Assembly: GCA_944323625.1 (NCBI GenBank)
Contig: CALUTD010000019.1
Coordinates: forward strand, 1 to 47,567
Reading direction: 5' to 3'
From: Candidatus Gastranaerophilales bacterium
GTDB taxonomy: Bacteria; Cyanobacteriota; Vampirovibrionia; Gastranaerophilales; Gastranaerophilaceae
DNA length: 47,567 bases
Below, piece after piece: positions 27,792 to 37,061 of this stretch (position 1 is its first letter; each line of letters starts with the position of its first letter). The position numbers and the translations under genes were made by a program. The notes beneath the pieces are model-generated. The model saw nothing but the letters and a program-made list of their open reading frames with translations. It was not told where the DNA came from and made no database searches.

Positions 27792-27950
27792 ATGAAGAAA
27801 AAATTATCACGCTCGGGAAGCGGATGGGCTCTATTTATGCCAAAAACTCTTCTCGAATTAATTGACGTCGACCCAGAAAAAGATATGCTCGAAGTAAAAG
27901 TAGAAAATGATACCGTCAAAATTACTAAAGCAAGTGAAGATAAGATATAA
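27792..27950 (+). CDS. AbrB/MazE-like small DNA-binding protein
   Basis: A 52-residue protein from an ATG with a GGAGAAG ribosome site eight bases upstream. SRSGSGWALFMPKTLLELIDVDPEKDMLEVKVENDTVKITKA has the swapped-hairpin pattern of AbrB/MazE/SpoVT domains. No toxin gene follows, so it is unlikely to be a simple antitoxin; a transcription factor is the better guess. It diverges from the intact prepilin gene (118 bases apart), so that gene is a plausible target. It is followed at once by a strong terminator. Confidence 0.7.
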   Translation: MKKKLSRSGSGWALFMPKTLLELIDVDPEKDMLEVKVENDTVKITKASEDKI

Positions 27951-27951
27951 A

Positions 27952-27976
27952 AAAACCGGACTATTTGTCCGGTTTT
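27952..27976. terminator. Bidirectional terminator
   Basis: AAAACCGGAC (27952-27961) pairs perfectly with GTCCGGTTTT (27967-27976), with a five-base loop. It starts two bases after the AbrB-like stop codon and lies 22 bases past the rplR stop on the other strand. It therefore closes both transcripts, including the long ribosomal protein operon. Confidence 0.9.
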
Positions 27977-27998
27977 ATAATTTAATTTTTATGTAAAA

Positions 27999-28367
27999 TT
28001 AGAAATTTAGACCTGCTTCTCTTGCTGCATCAGCCAATGCTGCAATTCTACCATGATATAAAAATCCGCCACGGTCAAATACTACATCTTTTACGCCTGC
28101 TGCTAAAGCTTTCTTAGCTATAGTTTCACCAACTACTTTTGCAGATTCTATATTTCCACCATGTGACAACTTTGTTTTTAACTCTTTGTCATTTGATGAT
28201 GCAGATACAATAGTAACACCTTTTACATCATCAATTATTTGTGCATATATATGTTTTGTACTTCTGTAAACTGCTAAACGAGGCGCTTCTGTTGTACCTG
28301 AAAGTTTAGCTCTTATTCTTCTGTGACGTTTTTGAGTAGCTTCTTTTCTGTTTACTTGTTTTATCAT
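27999..28367 (-). CDS. rplR: Ribosomal protein L18
   Basis: Large-subunit protein binding 5S rRNA, with the basic N-terminus [12 protein letters not shown] and the [17 protein letters not shown] core. 122 residues, normal for the family. It is the last gene of this operon. In most bacteria rpsE, rpmD, rplO and secY follow, but here a terminator comes next, so that second half is elsewhere in the genome. Confidence 0.97.
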   Translation of the reverse strand: MIKQVNRKEATQKRHRRIRAKLSGTTEAPRLAVYRSTKHIYAQIIDDVKGVTIVSASSNDKELKTKLSHGGNIESAKVVGETIAKKALAAGVKDVVFDRGGFLYHGRIAALADAAREAGLNF

Positions 28368-28421
28368 CTTTCTTTCCTTTCACCCAAACCTTCTTACTTT
28401 CATAAGGGTCTATGCGGGCTA

Positions 28422-28961
28422 TTATTTCTTACCTGTCTTACCTGCTTTTCTTCTTATATGTTCGCCTTCATATTTTATACCTTTACCTTTGTATACTTCA
28501 GGCGGTCTTTTACTTCTGATTAATGCGGCCACATCGCCTACAAGCTGCTTATTGGCTCCTGATACTGTGATTTTTGTATTTTGCTCTACAGTAATCTTTA
28601 CGCCTTCAGGTGCTTCAATATCTACAGGATGTGAATAACCTAAAGCTAAATTTAATGTATTACCTTGCATAGCAGCACGATAACCAACACCAACAATCTC
28701 AAGTTTTTTTGTAAATCCTGTTTTTACTCCGTTTACTACATTTGCTACCAAAGTTCTTGATAAACCATGCAGTGAACGTGATTTTCTTTCATCATTTACT
28801 CTTGATACTACAATTGTATTATCAACTTTTTCAATTTTTATTTCGGGACGAACTTCTACTGACTCAGTACCTAAAGGTCCTTTTGCTGTAACTGTTTGTC
28901 CGTTTACTGTTACCTCAACACCTGCCGGTATCTCTATTGGTAATTTACCTATACGTGACAT
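28422..28961 (-). CDS. rplF: Ribosomal protein L6
   Basis: Large-subunit protein that binds 23S rRNA near the factor-binding site. 179 residues with the [12 protein letters not shown] start and the conserved C-terminal [16 protein letters not shown] motif. It lies 33 bases after rpsH and 54 before rplR, in the normal spc order. Confidence 0.98.
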   Translation of the reverse strand: MSRIGKLPIEIPAGVEVTVNGQTVTAKGPLGTESVEVRPEIKIEKVDNTIVVSRVNDERKSRSLHGLSRTLVANVVNGVKTGFTKKLEIVGVGYRAAMQGNTLNLALGYSHPVDIEAPEGVKITVEQNTKITVSGANKQLVGDVAALIRSKRPPEVYKGKGIKYEGEHIRRKAGKTGKK

Positions 28962-28994
28962 TTCTTTATCTCCAATATTATTTTTCTTACCTTA

Positions 28995-29396
28995 TTACCA
29001 AACGTAGCAAAGAATTTCTCCACCGACATTTTCTTGCTTAGCTTTTCTATCGGTTAATAAACCCTTGCTTGTTGATATTATTGCTATACCCATTCCGCCT
29101 AAAACTTGTGGTATATCTTTTGCTTTGCAATAGTTTCTTAAACCCGGTCTTGAAACTCTCTTTAAGTTTGATATTACCGGTTTTGATTTTTCATCATATT
29201 TTAAAACTACTTTTAATGTCTTATAAGGTGTTCCTTCTTTTTCAACTACACTGTAGTCTTCAATATAACCTTCCGATTTTAACAATTTTGCCAGTTCTAT
29301 TTTTAATTTTGAACTAGGTATATCAACATCACTATGTGATACCATATTGGCATTTCTTATTCTTGTTAGCATATCTGCTATAGGATCTGTGTTCAT
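28995..29396 (-). CDS. rpsH: Ribosomal protein S8
   Basis: Small-subunit protein binding helix 21 of 16S rRNA and, in many bacteria, repressing the spc operon. 133 residues starting DPIADMLTRIRNA and ending GGEILCYVW. Its upstream gene rpsN is separated by 474 bases filled with repeat cluster R2, so transcripts must run through the repeats to reach it, unless a promoter lies within them. Confidence 0.98.
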   Translation of the reverse strand: MNTDPIADMLTRIRNANMVSHSDVDIPSSKLKIELAKLLKSEGYIEDYSVVEKEGTPYKTLKVVLKYDEKSKPVISNLKRVSRPGLRNYCKAKDIPQVLGGMGIAIISTSKGLLTDRKAKQENVGGEILCYVW

Positions 29397-29500
29397 CTTT
29401 TTTTCCTTTTTCTTTTAACTACTTACTAAAATTTATCTAGCAGTATAGAAAAGCTCACATTTACCGAATAATCCTTTCTTTGGAAGCTGTTCCAAATTAC

Positions 29501-29873
29501 TTGGATTTCTTTCCTCTCGGGCAAGTTGCTCGTTTCGCTATCGCTGTCACTCACTTTTGCCCTCACTTCTTCGGGTTCGTTCGGCTTTCGCCTCTCTTCA
29601 CCCTGCGGAAATCCGCTCTCTTGGATTTCCTTCCTCTCGGGCAAGTTGCTCGTTTCGCTATCGCTGTCACTCACTTTTGCCCTCACATTTTCGGGTTCGC
29701 TCGGCTGCCGCCTCTCTCCACCCTGCGGAAATCCGCTCTCTTGGATTTCCTTTCGGCTCTGTCAATCTGCTTCATTTCGTAAAAACCTTTCGGTTTTTCC
29801 TCCACTCCGCCTGACTTTCGCCTCTTCGGGTTCGTTCGGCTGCCGCCTCTCTCCACCCTGCGGAAATCCGCTA
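29501..29873 (-). repeat. Structured repeat cluster R2 (three tandem units)
   Basis: Three head-to-tail units of 120, 120 and 133 bp (29501-29620, 29621-29740, 29741-29873). The first two are near-identical. Outer arms are GGATTTCC and GGAAATCC (for example 29623-29630 with 29727-29734), with an inner pair GGGCAA and TTGCCC (29639-29644 with 29677-29682). Unit 3 has a different middle with AAAAACC-TTTC-GGTTTTT. On the coding strand the cluster begins with the rpsN stop codon itself (TAG in TAGCGGATTTCC). An open frame through it is only repeat sequence. Confidence 0.9.
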
Positions 29874-30077
29874 CCAGCTTGCTTTAACTACACCGGGCAA
29901 TAAACCTTGATGAGCCATTTTTCTTAAGCATATTCTGCAAATGCCAAAATCTCTGTGAAATCCATGCGGACGTCCACATATTGAACATCTGTTATGCAGT
30001 CTTACTCTCGGATACTTTCCTTTTGCTGCTAATGCTTCTCTTTTAAGCTCTTTGTCTATCATTGCTTTTTTAGCCAC
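29871..30077 (-). CDS. rpsN: Ribosomal protein S14, zinc-binding type
   Basis: 68 residues with four cysteines in two CxxC pairs ([11 protein letters not shown] and [11 protein letters not shown]), the zinc-ribbon form typical of Gram-positives and Cyanobacteria-related lineages, and the usual end GVVKASW. Its stop codon TAG is also the first three bases of repeat cluster R2. Slightly longer than the common 61 residues, with extra residues near the N-terminus. Confidence 0.97.
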   Translation of the reverse strand: MAKKAMIDKELKREALAAKGKYPRVRLHNRCSICGRPHGFHRDFGICRICLRKMAHQGLLPGVVKASW

Positions 30078-30090
30078 GATTTACTCCTTT

Positions 30091-30642
30091 TTATTTCTTG
30101 AATGGCATTCCAAGAGCTCTTAATAATGCTCTTGCTTCTTCATCAGTATTCGCTGTTGTTATTATTGATATATTCATACCATGAATAGCATCTAACTCAT
30201 CATAAGATATTTCAGGAAACAATGATTGTTCCTTTAATCCTAATGTATAGTTTCCTCTTCCGTCAAAACTCTTTGTGCTTACACCTCTAAAGTCACGAAT
30301 CCTCGGTAATACAACACATATTAACTTTTGAAGAAAATCATACATTCTTTCGCCTCTCAGCGTTACCATTGCACCAACCGGCATGCCTTCTCTTAATTTA
30401 AAAGCTGCTATTGATTTTTTTGCTTTAGTCAATAACGCTTTCTGTCCGCCTATTTTTGTTAACTGTTTTACAATGGTTTCCGCTAATTTCGAATTATGAC
30501 ATGCTTCACCAACTCCCATATTTAAAACTATTTTACTTAATTTTGGAATTTGATGAACATTTTCATACTTAAATTCTTCTTGAAGTACTTTTTTAACTTC
30601 TTCGTTGTACTTGTCTTTTAAATTTTTTGTTACTACTGTCAT
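30091..30642 (-). CDS. rplE: Ribosomal protein L5
   Basis: Large-subunit protein binding 5S rRNA and touching P-site tRNA. 183 residues from the ATG at 30642 ([12 protein letters not shown]), with an AGAGGAAAAGG ribosome site upstream. A longer frame to 30687 is open but adds residues not found in the family. Motifs: [24 protein letters not shown] and [19 protein letters not shown]. It is separated from rplX by 514 bases of repeats. Confidence 0.97.
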   Translation of the reverse strand: MTVVTKNLKDKYNEEVKKVLQEEFKYENVHQIPKLSKIVLNMGVGEACHNSKLAETIVKQLTKIGGQKALLTKAKKSIAAFKLREGMPVGAMVTLRGERMYDFLQKLICVVLPRIRDFRGVSTKSFDGRGNYTLGLKEQSLFPEISYDELDAIHGMNISIITTANTDEEARALLRALGMPFKK

Positions 30643-30745
30643 TTTCCTTTTCCTCTTGTAGAATGCATTTCCTCTCGAAATGCCCATACTGTTTTCTATA
30701 TTTGAGCGAATCTTGTCCTACTGCTGTGAACTTATATCCGCTCTC

Positions 30746-31159
30746 TTGGATTTCCTTCCTCTCGGGCAAGTTGTTCGTTTCGCTATCGCTGTCACTCACT
30801 TTTGCCCTCACTTCTTCGGGTTCGTTCGGCTTCCGCCTCTCTCCACCCTACGGAAATCCGCTCTCTTGGATTTCCTCTCGGCTCAGTCATTCTGCTTCAT
30901 TTCGTAAAAACCTCTCGGTTTTTCCTTCATTCCGCCTGACTTTCTCCTCTTCGAACTCGCCCGCTTCGCTCGACTTCGTTCTACGGAAATTCGCATCTTG
31001 GATTTTGCTGTCTCTCGCCCGAGTCGCTCATTCGGCTTTCAGACTCCAATTCGCTTACAGGCTCACTTCCTCGGGTTTCATTCTTTCCTCTCACAAAACG
31101 ATACTTAATCGTTTTGTTCGGCAGAGTGCCTCATTTCCACCCTTTCGCAAAATCCGCTA
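30746..31159 (-). repeat. Structured repeat cluster R3 (three unlike units)
   Basis: Units at about 30746-30865, 30866-30997 and 30998-31159. Unit 1 is the R2 type. Unit 2 has the AAAAACC-TCTC-GGTTTTT hairpin and GAAC/GTTC arms. Unit 3 has outer arms GGATTTTGC (31000-31008) and GCAAAATCC (31147-31155) and an inner AAAACGAT-ACTTA-ATCGTTTT hairpin. On the coding strand it begins with the rplX stop codon TAG. A worn fragment may extend to about 30663. Confidence 0.88.
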
Positions 31160-31495
31160 ATCTAATTTTTCTCCGCATTTTTTACAAATACGTACTTTTT
31201 TATTGTCAACAACATCATACTTTATTCTTGTTGCTTTTTCACACGCAGGGCAATATAACATTACTTTTGATGAATCCATTGCAGCTTCAACTTTTATTAA
31301 TCCGCCTTGGTTTCCACCTTGTGCTTTTTGTGCTTTTGTTACTATATTTGCACCTTCTACTACAACTTTATTTTCTGATGTTATTACTTTTTTTACGGAA
31401 CTTACTTTGCCTTTATCCTTGCCGGATATTACAACAACTTTATCTCCGCTTTTTACATGTATAGGATGTTTTTCAACTTGTTTCTTTTGTCTCAT
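31157..31495 (-). CDS. rplX: Ribosomal protein L24
   Basis: Assembly-initiating large-subunit protein. 112 residues from ATG 31495 (MRQKKQVEKHPIHVKSGDKVVVISG), with a KOW motif and a C-terminal zinc ribbon (CPAC and CKKCGEKLD). The longer frame to 31525 overlaps rplN and is unlikely. Its stop TAG is the first codon of repeat cluster R3. Confidence 0.97.
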   Translation of the reverse strand: MRQKKQVEKHPIHVKSGDKVVVISGKDKGKVSSVKKVITSENKVVVEGANIVTKAQKAQGGNQGGLIKVEAAMDSSKVMLYCPACEKATRIKYDVVDNKKVRICKKCGEKLD

Positions 31496-31505
31496 CTCAC
31501 TTCTC

Positions 31506-31874
31506 CTAAATAACTTCCGGAGCAAGAGAAATAATTTTCATAAAGTTCTTATCTCTAAGCTCTCTTGCGACAGGTCCGAAAACACGTGTTCCTCTCGGAT
31601 TTCCGTCTTTGTTTATTATTACGGCTGCATTCTCGTCAAATCTGATTACACTGCCGTCAGCTCTTTTAATGTCTGCCTTTGTTCTTACAACAACTGCTTT
31701 AACAACTTCTGATTTCTTTACAGCCATATTTGGTGTAGCATCTTTTACCGCAGCTACAATAACATCACCTACATGTGCATACTTTTTATTTGAACTGCCC
31801 ATCACGCGAATGCACAACAATTCTTTCGCACCTGTATTGTCTGCTACCTGTAATCTTGTCTCATTCTGTATCAT
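31506..31874 (-). CDS. rplN: Ribosomal protein L14
   Basis: Large-subunit protein at the interface with the small subunit. 122 residues with [19 protein letters not shown] at the start and the conserved [13 protein letters not shown] near the end. Ten bases from rplX. Confidence 0.98.
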   Translation of the reverse strand: MIQNETRLQVADNTGAKELLCIRVMGSSNKKYAHVGDVIVAAVKDATPNMAVKKSEVVKAVVVRTKADIKRADGSVIRFDENAAVIINKDGNPRGTRVFGPVARELRDKNFMKIISLAPEVI

Positions 31875-31907
31875 TTTATTGTATCCTTTGAAATTAATAC
31901 TGTTTCA

Positions 31908-32153
31908 TTATTTTACTTTTTCAACAATTTCAGACAATACCCAACGTTTACCGCCTGAAATCGGTTTTGATTCAACAATTCTTACAATATCACCTTCAGA
32001 ACATTCATTTAATTCATCATGTACTTTGTAATTCTTCGTCGTTTCAATAATTTTCTTATATTTCGGATGTTGATTGTAAGATGCAACTTTTACAACTGCT
32101 GTCTTATTCATTTTGTTACTTACTACAACACCTTGTTTTTCTTTCTTAGGCAT
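31908..32153 (-). CDS. rpsQ: Ribosomal protein S17
   Basis: Small-subunit assembly protein with an OB fold. 81 residues; GVVVSNKMNKTAVVKV and the C-terminal GDIVRIVESKPISGGKRWVL motif are clear. Confidence 0.97.
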   Translation of the reverse strand: MPKKEKQGVVVSNKMNKTAVVKVASYNQHPKYKKIIETTKNYKVHDELNECSEGDIVRIVESKPISGGKRWVLSEIVEKVK

Positions 32154-32174
32154 TTTTATTTGACCTCTTGCTCT

Positions 32175-32387
32175 TTACACTGATTCTTTTTCTTTTACTA
32201 CTGTTTTGACTCTTGCGATTGTTTTTCTGATTTCTTTTATTTGAGAGTTAGCTCTACCTAAATCAGCAGCATTGTCAAACTTATTAGTAAATTTCTTAAA
32301 TCTTAAATCAAATAATTGCTTCTTATAGTCAACAACCATTTCATTAAGCTCTTGTACTGATTTTTCACGTATTTCTTCTATTTTCAT
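32175..32387 (-). CDS. rpmC: Ribosomal protein L29
   Basis: Small helical protein at the exit tunnel rim. 70 residues with KQLFDLRFKKFTNKFDNAADLGRANSQIKEIRKTIARVKT, the usual two-helix pattern. Two bases from rplP. Confidence 0.96.
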   Translation of the reverse strand: MKIEEIREKSVQELNEMVVDYKKQLFDLRFKKFTNKFDNAADLGRANSQIKEIRKTIARVKTVVKEKESV

Positions 32388-32389
32388 AG

Positions 32390-32803
32390 TTATTCACCTG
32401 TTTTCTCAACAATTTTTACTTTAATTGGAAGTTTTTGAGCAGCCAATTCAAGTGCGCGAATAGCTACTTCTCTTTGAGGATAATCCAATTCAAAAAGAAT
32501 TCTTCCCGGTTTCACTACGGCTACCCAGTATTCAGGATTTCCTTTTCCTTTTCCCATACGAGTTTCTGCAGGTTTCGCAGTAATTGGTTTATCGGGGAAT
32601 ATCTTTATCCAAACATTACCGCCTCTTTTTATTTCACGAGTCATTGCTCTTCTTGCGGCTTCTATTTGTCTTGATGTTATCCAAGCAGGATCTTGTGCCT
32701 GAAGACCGTATGAACCTAATTCTAACTTAGTTCCGCGAGTCTCATGGCCTTTCATTCTGCCTTTCATCATTTTTCTGTATTTTGTTTTCTTGGGCATTAA
32801 CAT
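32390..32803 (-). CDS. rplP: Ribosomal protein L16
   Basis: Large-subunit protein that helps position A-site tRNA. 137 residues with the normal [11 protein letters not shown] start and [34 protein letters not shown] core. Confidence 0.98.
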   Translation of the reverse strand: MLMPKKTKYRKMMKGRMKGHETRGTKLELGSYGLQAQDPAWITSRQIEAARRAMTREIKRGGNVWIKIFPDKPITAKPAETRMGKGKGNPEYWVAVVKPGRILFELDYPQREVAIRALELAAQKLPIKVKIVEKTGE

Positions 32804-32833
32804 GATAGTTTTTCGCTCCTAATTCATTGTTTA

Positions 32834-33601
32834 CTATTCTTTATCAGAGTCGGCTTCAGACTTCGCTTCTACTGCCTGAACAGCTGCTCTCTTTTTTCTT
32901 CTGCCGCCTGCCGGCTTATCTTCGTAATTATTTACTCCGGCTTTTTTAGCTTTTATGTTTTGGTCGGCCATTTCTCCAGGCATTAAATTACCTTTAAATA
33001 TCCATACCTTAACACCTATTTTACCCATTATAGTATCAGCTTCGGCAAATCCGTAATCAACATTCGCTCTTAATGTTTGAAGAGGAATTCTTCCTTCTTT
33101 CGCCCATTCGCTTCTTGCAATTTCTGCACCGCCTAATCTGCCTGATACCATAACTTTTATACCTTGAGCACCGGCTCTCATTGCTCTTTGCATTGCCTGT
33201 TTCATCGCTCTTCTGAAGGCTATACGTTTTTCTAATTGAAGTGCTATAGATTCAGCCACAAGTTGTGAATCAATATCAACTCTTGCAACTTCAACTACAT
33301 CTATTGTTACAGTCTTGTTTATTAACTTCGAAACAGCTGTTCTCAATTCATCTATACCTTGTCCGCCACGGCCTACAACTATACCTGATTTTGCTGTTAC
33401 TATAGTTACAGTCACATTTTGCGCTTTCCTTGCAATAAGAATCTTTGAAACGCCTGCAGTATAAAGTCTTTTCTTTATAAACTTTCTAATCTTTGCATCT
33501 TCCGCTACGAACTCAGGATAATCTTTCTTCGCAAACCATGTGCTAAACCAAGGTTGTATTATCCCTACTCTAAATCCGGTCGGATGTGTCTTTTGTCCCA
33601 T
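32834..33601 (-). CDS. rpsC: Ribosomal protein S3
   Basis: Small-subunit protein at the mRNA entry tunnel. 255 residues: [14 protein letters not shown] start, a KH domain with GRGGQGID, and the C-terminal [31 protein letters not shown] region. The tail is extended and basic ([11 protein letters not shown]) and then acidic, somewhat longer than in E. coli. Confidence 0.98.
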   Translation of the reverse strand: MGQKTHPTGFRVGIIQPWFSTWFAKKDYPEFVAEDAKIRKFIKKRLYTAGVSKILIARKAQNVTVTIVTAKSGIVVGRGGQGIDELRTAVSKLINKTVTIDVVEVARVDIDSQLVAESIALQLEKRIAFRRAMKQAMQRAMRAGAQGIKVMVSGRLGGAEIARSEWAKEGRIPLQTLRANVDYGFAEADTIMGKIGVKVWIFKGNLMPGEMADQNIKAKKAGVNNYEDKPAGGRRKKRAAVQAVEAKSEADSDKE

Positions 33602-33613
33602 ATCTTTTACCTT

Positions 33614-33952
33614 CTAATTCGCTTCTTTTGTTACTTTTACAGTTAAATGAGATGTACGTTTAACTCTTGAATACATTCTGCCTTGAGCTCTCGGTTTACC
33701 TCTTTTAAGTGTTCTTGATTCGTCAGCATATATCTCAGAAATTTTTAAGTTCTCTGCTGTCGCGCCGAATTTTTCTGATGCATTCGCAATTGCCGCTGTT
33801 AAGTTCTTTTCAACTACTCTTGCAGCAAAATACGGCATAAATTTTAACATGCTTAATGCATCTGATGCTGATTTGCCTCTTACAAGATTTATTACTCTAC
33901 GTAATTTTCTTGCCGGCATTGTTATATCTGTTTGTCTTGCCTTAGCTTCCAT
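33614..33952 (-). CDS. rplV: Ribosomal protein L22
   Basis: Large-subunit protein whose long hairpin lines the exit tunnel. 112 residues; the C-terminal GKPRAQGRMYSRVKRTSHLTVKV motif is diagnostic. Confidence 0.97.
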   Translation of the reverse strand: MEAKARQTDITMPARKLRRVINLVRGKSASDALSMLKFMPYFAARVVEKNLTAAIANASEKFGATAENLKISEIYADESRTLKRGKPRAQGRMYSRVKRTSHLTVKVTKEAN

Positions 33953-33955
33953 AAT

Positions 33956-34246
33956 CTATTTCCTTTTCGCCGTTTTATCTTGCCCTGCGTGGCCTCTGAA
34001 CATTCTTGTCGGTGCAAATTCACCCAGTCTGTGTCCTACCATGGGTTCCGATATATATACCGGTACATGTGTTTTTCCGTTATATACCGCAATTGTATGT
34101 CCAACCATGTCAGGATTTTCAGGAGTAATCATAGACGCTCTAGACCAAGTCTTTATTACTCTCTTTTCTTTATTTGCATTCAATTTATCTATCTTTGCTT
34201 TTAAAGAGTCGTGTACATATACACCCTTTTTTAGTGAACGTGTCAT
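33956..34246 (-). CDS. rpsS: Ribosomal protein S19
   Basis: Small-subunit head protein contacting L5 across the interface. 96 residues with [38 protein letters not shown] and [17 protein letters not shown]. Confidence 0.98.
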   Translation of the reverse strand: MTRSLKKGVYVHDSLKAKIDKLNANKEKRVIKTWSRASMITPENPDMVGHTIAVYNGKTHVPVYISEPMVGHRLGEFAPTRMFRGHAGQDKTAKRK

Positions 34247-34261
34247 TAATTATCTCCTTTA

Positions 34262-35089
34262 TTAGCGTTTTCTTCTTCTGACAATTAATTTATCAGATAC
34301 TTTTTTAACTTTTCTTGTCTTACGACCTAATGCCGGTTTACCCCAAGGTGTCTTCGGATTTCCGCCCGGACCCGTTTTACCTTCGCCGCCGCCGTGCGGG
34401 TGATCACAAGGATTCATTGTTACACCTCTTACCGTCGGTCTTATTCCTAAATGACGTGTACGTCCGGCTTTACCTATTTTTAAGTTCTTGAACTCTGCAT
34501 TACCTAAAACGCCTATTGTTGCCAAACATTCTTTTCTTACCATTCTCATTTCAGAACTCGGCATTTTCAACGTAACATAGTTACCATCTTTTGCCATTAA
34601 CTGTGCTCCAGCACCTGCAGTTCTTACTAATTTGGCTCCGCGGCCCGGTATCAATTCTACATTATGTATTACAGTACCTAATGGAATTAATTCTAAAGGA
34701 AGTGCATTCCCTGTTTGTATTTCAGCTTCAGGACCCGATACTACAGTATCACCTACTTTTAAATCATGAGGTGTCAATATATATCTTTTTTCTCCATCAG
34801 CATATACTACTAACGATATTCTTACATTTCTATTCGGATCATATTCTATTGTTTTTACAACGCCGGGAATTCCGAATTTATCACGCTTAAAGTCTATTAC
34901 ACGGTAAGCCTGTTTATGTCCGCCGCCTTTATGACGACAAGTTATTCTTCCTGTATTGTTTCTTCCGGCTTTCTTTCTCATTGGTCTTAATAATGATTTT
35001 TCGGGAGTTGATGTCGTTACTTCCGCATAATCACTTTTTATCATTCCTCGTTGTCCCGGAGATGTCGGATTTATTTTTCTTGTTCCCAT
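34262..35089 (-). CDS. rplB: Ribosomal protein L2
   Basis: Large-subunit protein needed for peptidyl transferase activity and subunit joining. 275 residues with KPEKSLL-like N-terminus ([18 protein letters not shown]), the histidine-containing [14 protein letters not shown] motif, and a basic end LIVRRRKR. Confidence 0.98.
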   Translation of the reverse strand: MGTRKINPTSPGQRGMIKSDYAEVTTSTPEKSLLRPMRKKAGRNNTGRITCRHKGGGHKQAYRVIDFKRDKFGIPGVVKTIEYDPNRNVRISLVVYADGEKRYILTPHDLKVGDTVVSGPEAEIQTGNALPLELIPLGTVIHNVELIPGRGAKLVRTAGAGAQLMAKDGNYVTLKMPSSEMRMVRKECLATIGVLGNAEFKNLKIGKAGRTRHLGIRPTVRGVTMNPCDHPHGGGEGKTGPGGNPKTPWGKPALGRKTRKVKKVSDKLIVRRRKR

Positions 35090-35093
35090 TGTT

Positions 35094-35402
35094 TTACACT
35101 CCTGCTAATTCTTCAATAGGATCACCTTCGATAGTTACTATCGCCTTTTTGCTTGATTGAGTTCTGCCTACTGAATATCCTACTCTTTTTGCATGTGATG
35201 GCATATATACCGTTCTTACTTTTTTTACTTTTCTGCCCGGGAATGCCAATTCAATCGCCTGTGCTATCTCTATTTTTGTTGCATCTTTCGCAACTTCAAA
35301 TGTATATTGAGATAACGTTGTTGCTGTCATTGATTTTTCCGTGATTATAGGTCTCTTTAAGATATCGTATAATCTTTCTTTATTTTGCTTATTTGTACTC
35401 AT
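35094..35402 (-). CDS. rplW: Ribosomal protein L23
   Basis: Exit-tunnel rim protein that docks trigger factor and SRP. 102 residues with [11 protein letters not shown] and the [18 protein letters not shown] motif. Overlaps rplD by one base (TAATG). Confidence 0.97.
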   Translation of the reverse strand: MSTNKQNKERLYDILKRPIITEKSMTATTLSQYTFEVAKDATKIEIAQAIELAFPGRKVKKVRTVYMPSHAKRVGYSVGRTQSSKKAIVTIEGDPIEELAGV

Positions 35403-36037
35403 TATTTCGATAACCTCTCAGTTATTTCTAATATTGCTGCTTCCGTCATTATTAAACTGTCTGCTTCTAATAAATCTTTTACGTTTAAGTTTGAAGGAAG
35501 TATTATTTTTACATTCGGAAGATTTCTTGCAGCTAATTCCAATTGACCATTTTCTGATGCTTTTGTATTAGCTATTATTAAAATCTTTCCTTCTACTTTT
35601 AGTGCTTTTAATGATTCTGCCATTAATTTTGTTTTAGCTTCTGTTATTTCGGAAAAATCTTTCACTAAAACTGTATTTTCAACTCTTGCAGATAATGCTG
35701 ATTTTAATGCAAGTCTTCTTGCTTTTTGCGGCATTGAAATTTCATAGCTTCTTGGTTTTGGACCAAATACTACACCACCGCCTGCAAATAACGGACTTCT
35801 TATTGAACCTGCTCTTGCTCTGCCTGTTCCTTTTTGTTTCCAGGGTTTTCTTCCGCCGCCTGAAACTTCTGCTCTTGTTTTTGCACAAGCATTTCCGCCT
35901 CTTGCGTTATTTAATTGTCTTCTTAATGCCATGTGCATTACGTGCAAATTCGGTTCAACTCCGAATACTTTGTCATCAAGAGCGATTTGTCCGACTTGCT
36001 TTCCGCTTGTACTTAATATTGAAATTTCTTTTGTCAT
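35402..36037 (-). CDS. rplD: Ribosomal protein L4
   Basis: Large-subunit protein; in some bacteria it represses its own S10 operon. 211 residues with a long basic loop (RAEVSGGGRKPWKQKGTGRARAGSIRSPLFAGGGVVFGP) that reaches into the exit tunnel. The 156-base gap to rplC is wider than usual and holds no recognisable gene. Confidence 0.98.
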   Translation of the reverse strand: MTKEISILSTSGKQVGQIALDDKVFGVEPNLHVMHMALRRQLNNARGGNACAKTRAEVSGGGRKPWKQKGTGRARAGSIRSPLFAGGGVVFGPKPRSYEISMPQKARRLALKSALSARVENTVLVKDFSEITEAKTKLMAESLKALKVEGKILIIANTKASENGQLELAARNLPNVKIILPSNLNVKDLLEADSLIMTEAAILEITERLSK

Positions 36038-36193
36038 AATTTATTTTTCCTTACTTTTTTCGGGTTCTTGTTTAATGGTTTTTAATTTTCCTTTTATTTA
36101 GATAGAATACAACAACAACTTTAAAATTAGTTCAATTTATTAATTATCAATTGTCCGATTTTAATTTGATTATGTCGTTACTCTATGGAAAAT

Positions 36194-36832
36194 TTATCCA
36201 TTCCATTTAACTCTTGATGGTACTACTGTTACCAGCTTTCCTTCAGGTCCGGGAACCGAACCTTTTACCAGCAATAAATTATTTTCTTTATCTACTCTTA
36301 CTACTGTAAGCTTCGATATTGTTACTCTTTCATTGCCCATATTTCCGGCCATTCTTTTTCCTTTGATTACACGGCCCGGAGTTGTACCTGCACCGATTGA
36401 ACCGGGTTCTCTGTGATTTTTAGAACCGTGTGCCATTGGTCCTCTTCCAAAGTTCCATCTCTTTACGGTGCCCTGGAAGCCTTTTCCGATTGATGTTCCT
36501 GTTACATCTACTTTTGAACCTTCACTTAATATACTTAAGTCTATTTTTTGTCCTATTGTATAACTTTCAGGATCATCTAATCTGAATTCTTGCAAATGTC
36601 TGAAATTTTCCAATCCGTTTTTCTTTAAATGACCAATTTGCGCTTTAGTTAAATGCTTTTCCTTCGCAGGTATTAACCCTACTTGTATTGCATTATAACC
36701 ATCTGAATCTGTTGTTTTTATTTGTGTAACTGTCAACGGATCAACTTTTATTACCGTTACGGGAATCGCAAGTCCATGTTCATTAAATACTTGTGTCATC
36801 CCAAGTTTTTCACCTATTACTCCAAGTGTCAT
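36194..36832 (-). CDS. rplC: Ribosomal protein L3
   Basis: Early-assembly large-subunit protein near the peptidyl transferase centre. 212 residues with GVIGEKLGMTQVFNEHG start, KGFQGTVKRWNFGRGPMAHGSKNHREPGSIG core and the typical VKGSVPGPEG near the end. Confidence 0.98.
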   Translation of the reverse strand: MTLGVIGEKLGMTQVFNEHGLAIPVTVIKVDPLTVTQIKTTDSDGYNAIQVGLIPAKEKHLTKAQIGHLKKNGLENFRHLQEFRLDDPESYTIGQKIDLSILSEGSKVDVTGTSIGKGFQGTVKRWNFGRGPMAHGSKNHREPGSIGAGTTPGRVIKGKRMAGNMGNERVTISKLTVVRVDKENNLLLVKGSVPGPEGKLVTVVPSRVKWNG

Positions 36833-36950
36833 ATTTCACCTTTCTTTTGTGAGCGCTACGTTTTCCTTTACTTGCCTCGTAGATCACATTCAATTTATTT
36901 CGGAGTACCCTATATTAAATTGTATGTGTTTTGTTTATATCTGTTTTTCC

Positions 36951-37061
36951 TTAAATTTCCTTTCTCTCGAGCCTGTCGTTCCTTCGCCTGCAGCTGTCGT
37001 CACTTCGGCTCTCACATTATCGAACTCACTCGCTATGCTCGACTCCGTTCTACGGAAATTA
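36951..37061 (-). repeat. Structured repeat unit R4 (single, about 111 bp)
   Basis: One unit in the rpsJ-rplC gap. Outer arms AAATTTCC (36953-36960) and GGAAATT (37054-37060); inner pair GAGCC (36969-36973) and GGCTC (37007-37011). On the coding strand it starts with the rpsJ stop codon (TAA of TAATTTCCGTAG). It shares the layout of R1-R3 but differs in sequence. Confidence 0.8.

Noticed and set aside
27792-27950. Antitoxin of a MazEF-like pair
   Set aside because: No toxin reading frame follows; a terminator lies two bases after the stop.
29426-29686. An 86-codon minus-strand frame with a repeated SDSDSETSNLPERKEIQ-type peptide
   Set aside because: It lies in repeat cluster R2; the same peptide appears wherever the unit occurs, and there is no ribosome site. 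It is a by-product of the repeat.
29501-29873. Possible CRISPR array, because of regular tandem repeats
   Set aside because: Units are about 120 bp and nearly identical throughout, without short repeats and unique spacers, and no cas genes are present.
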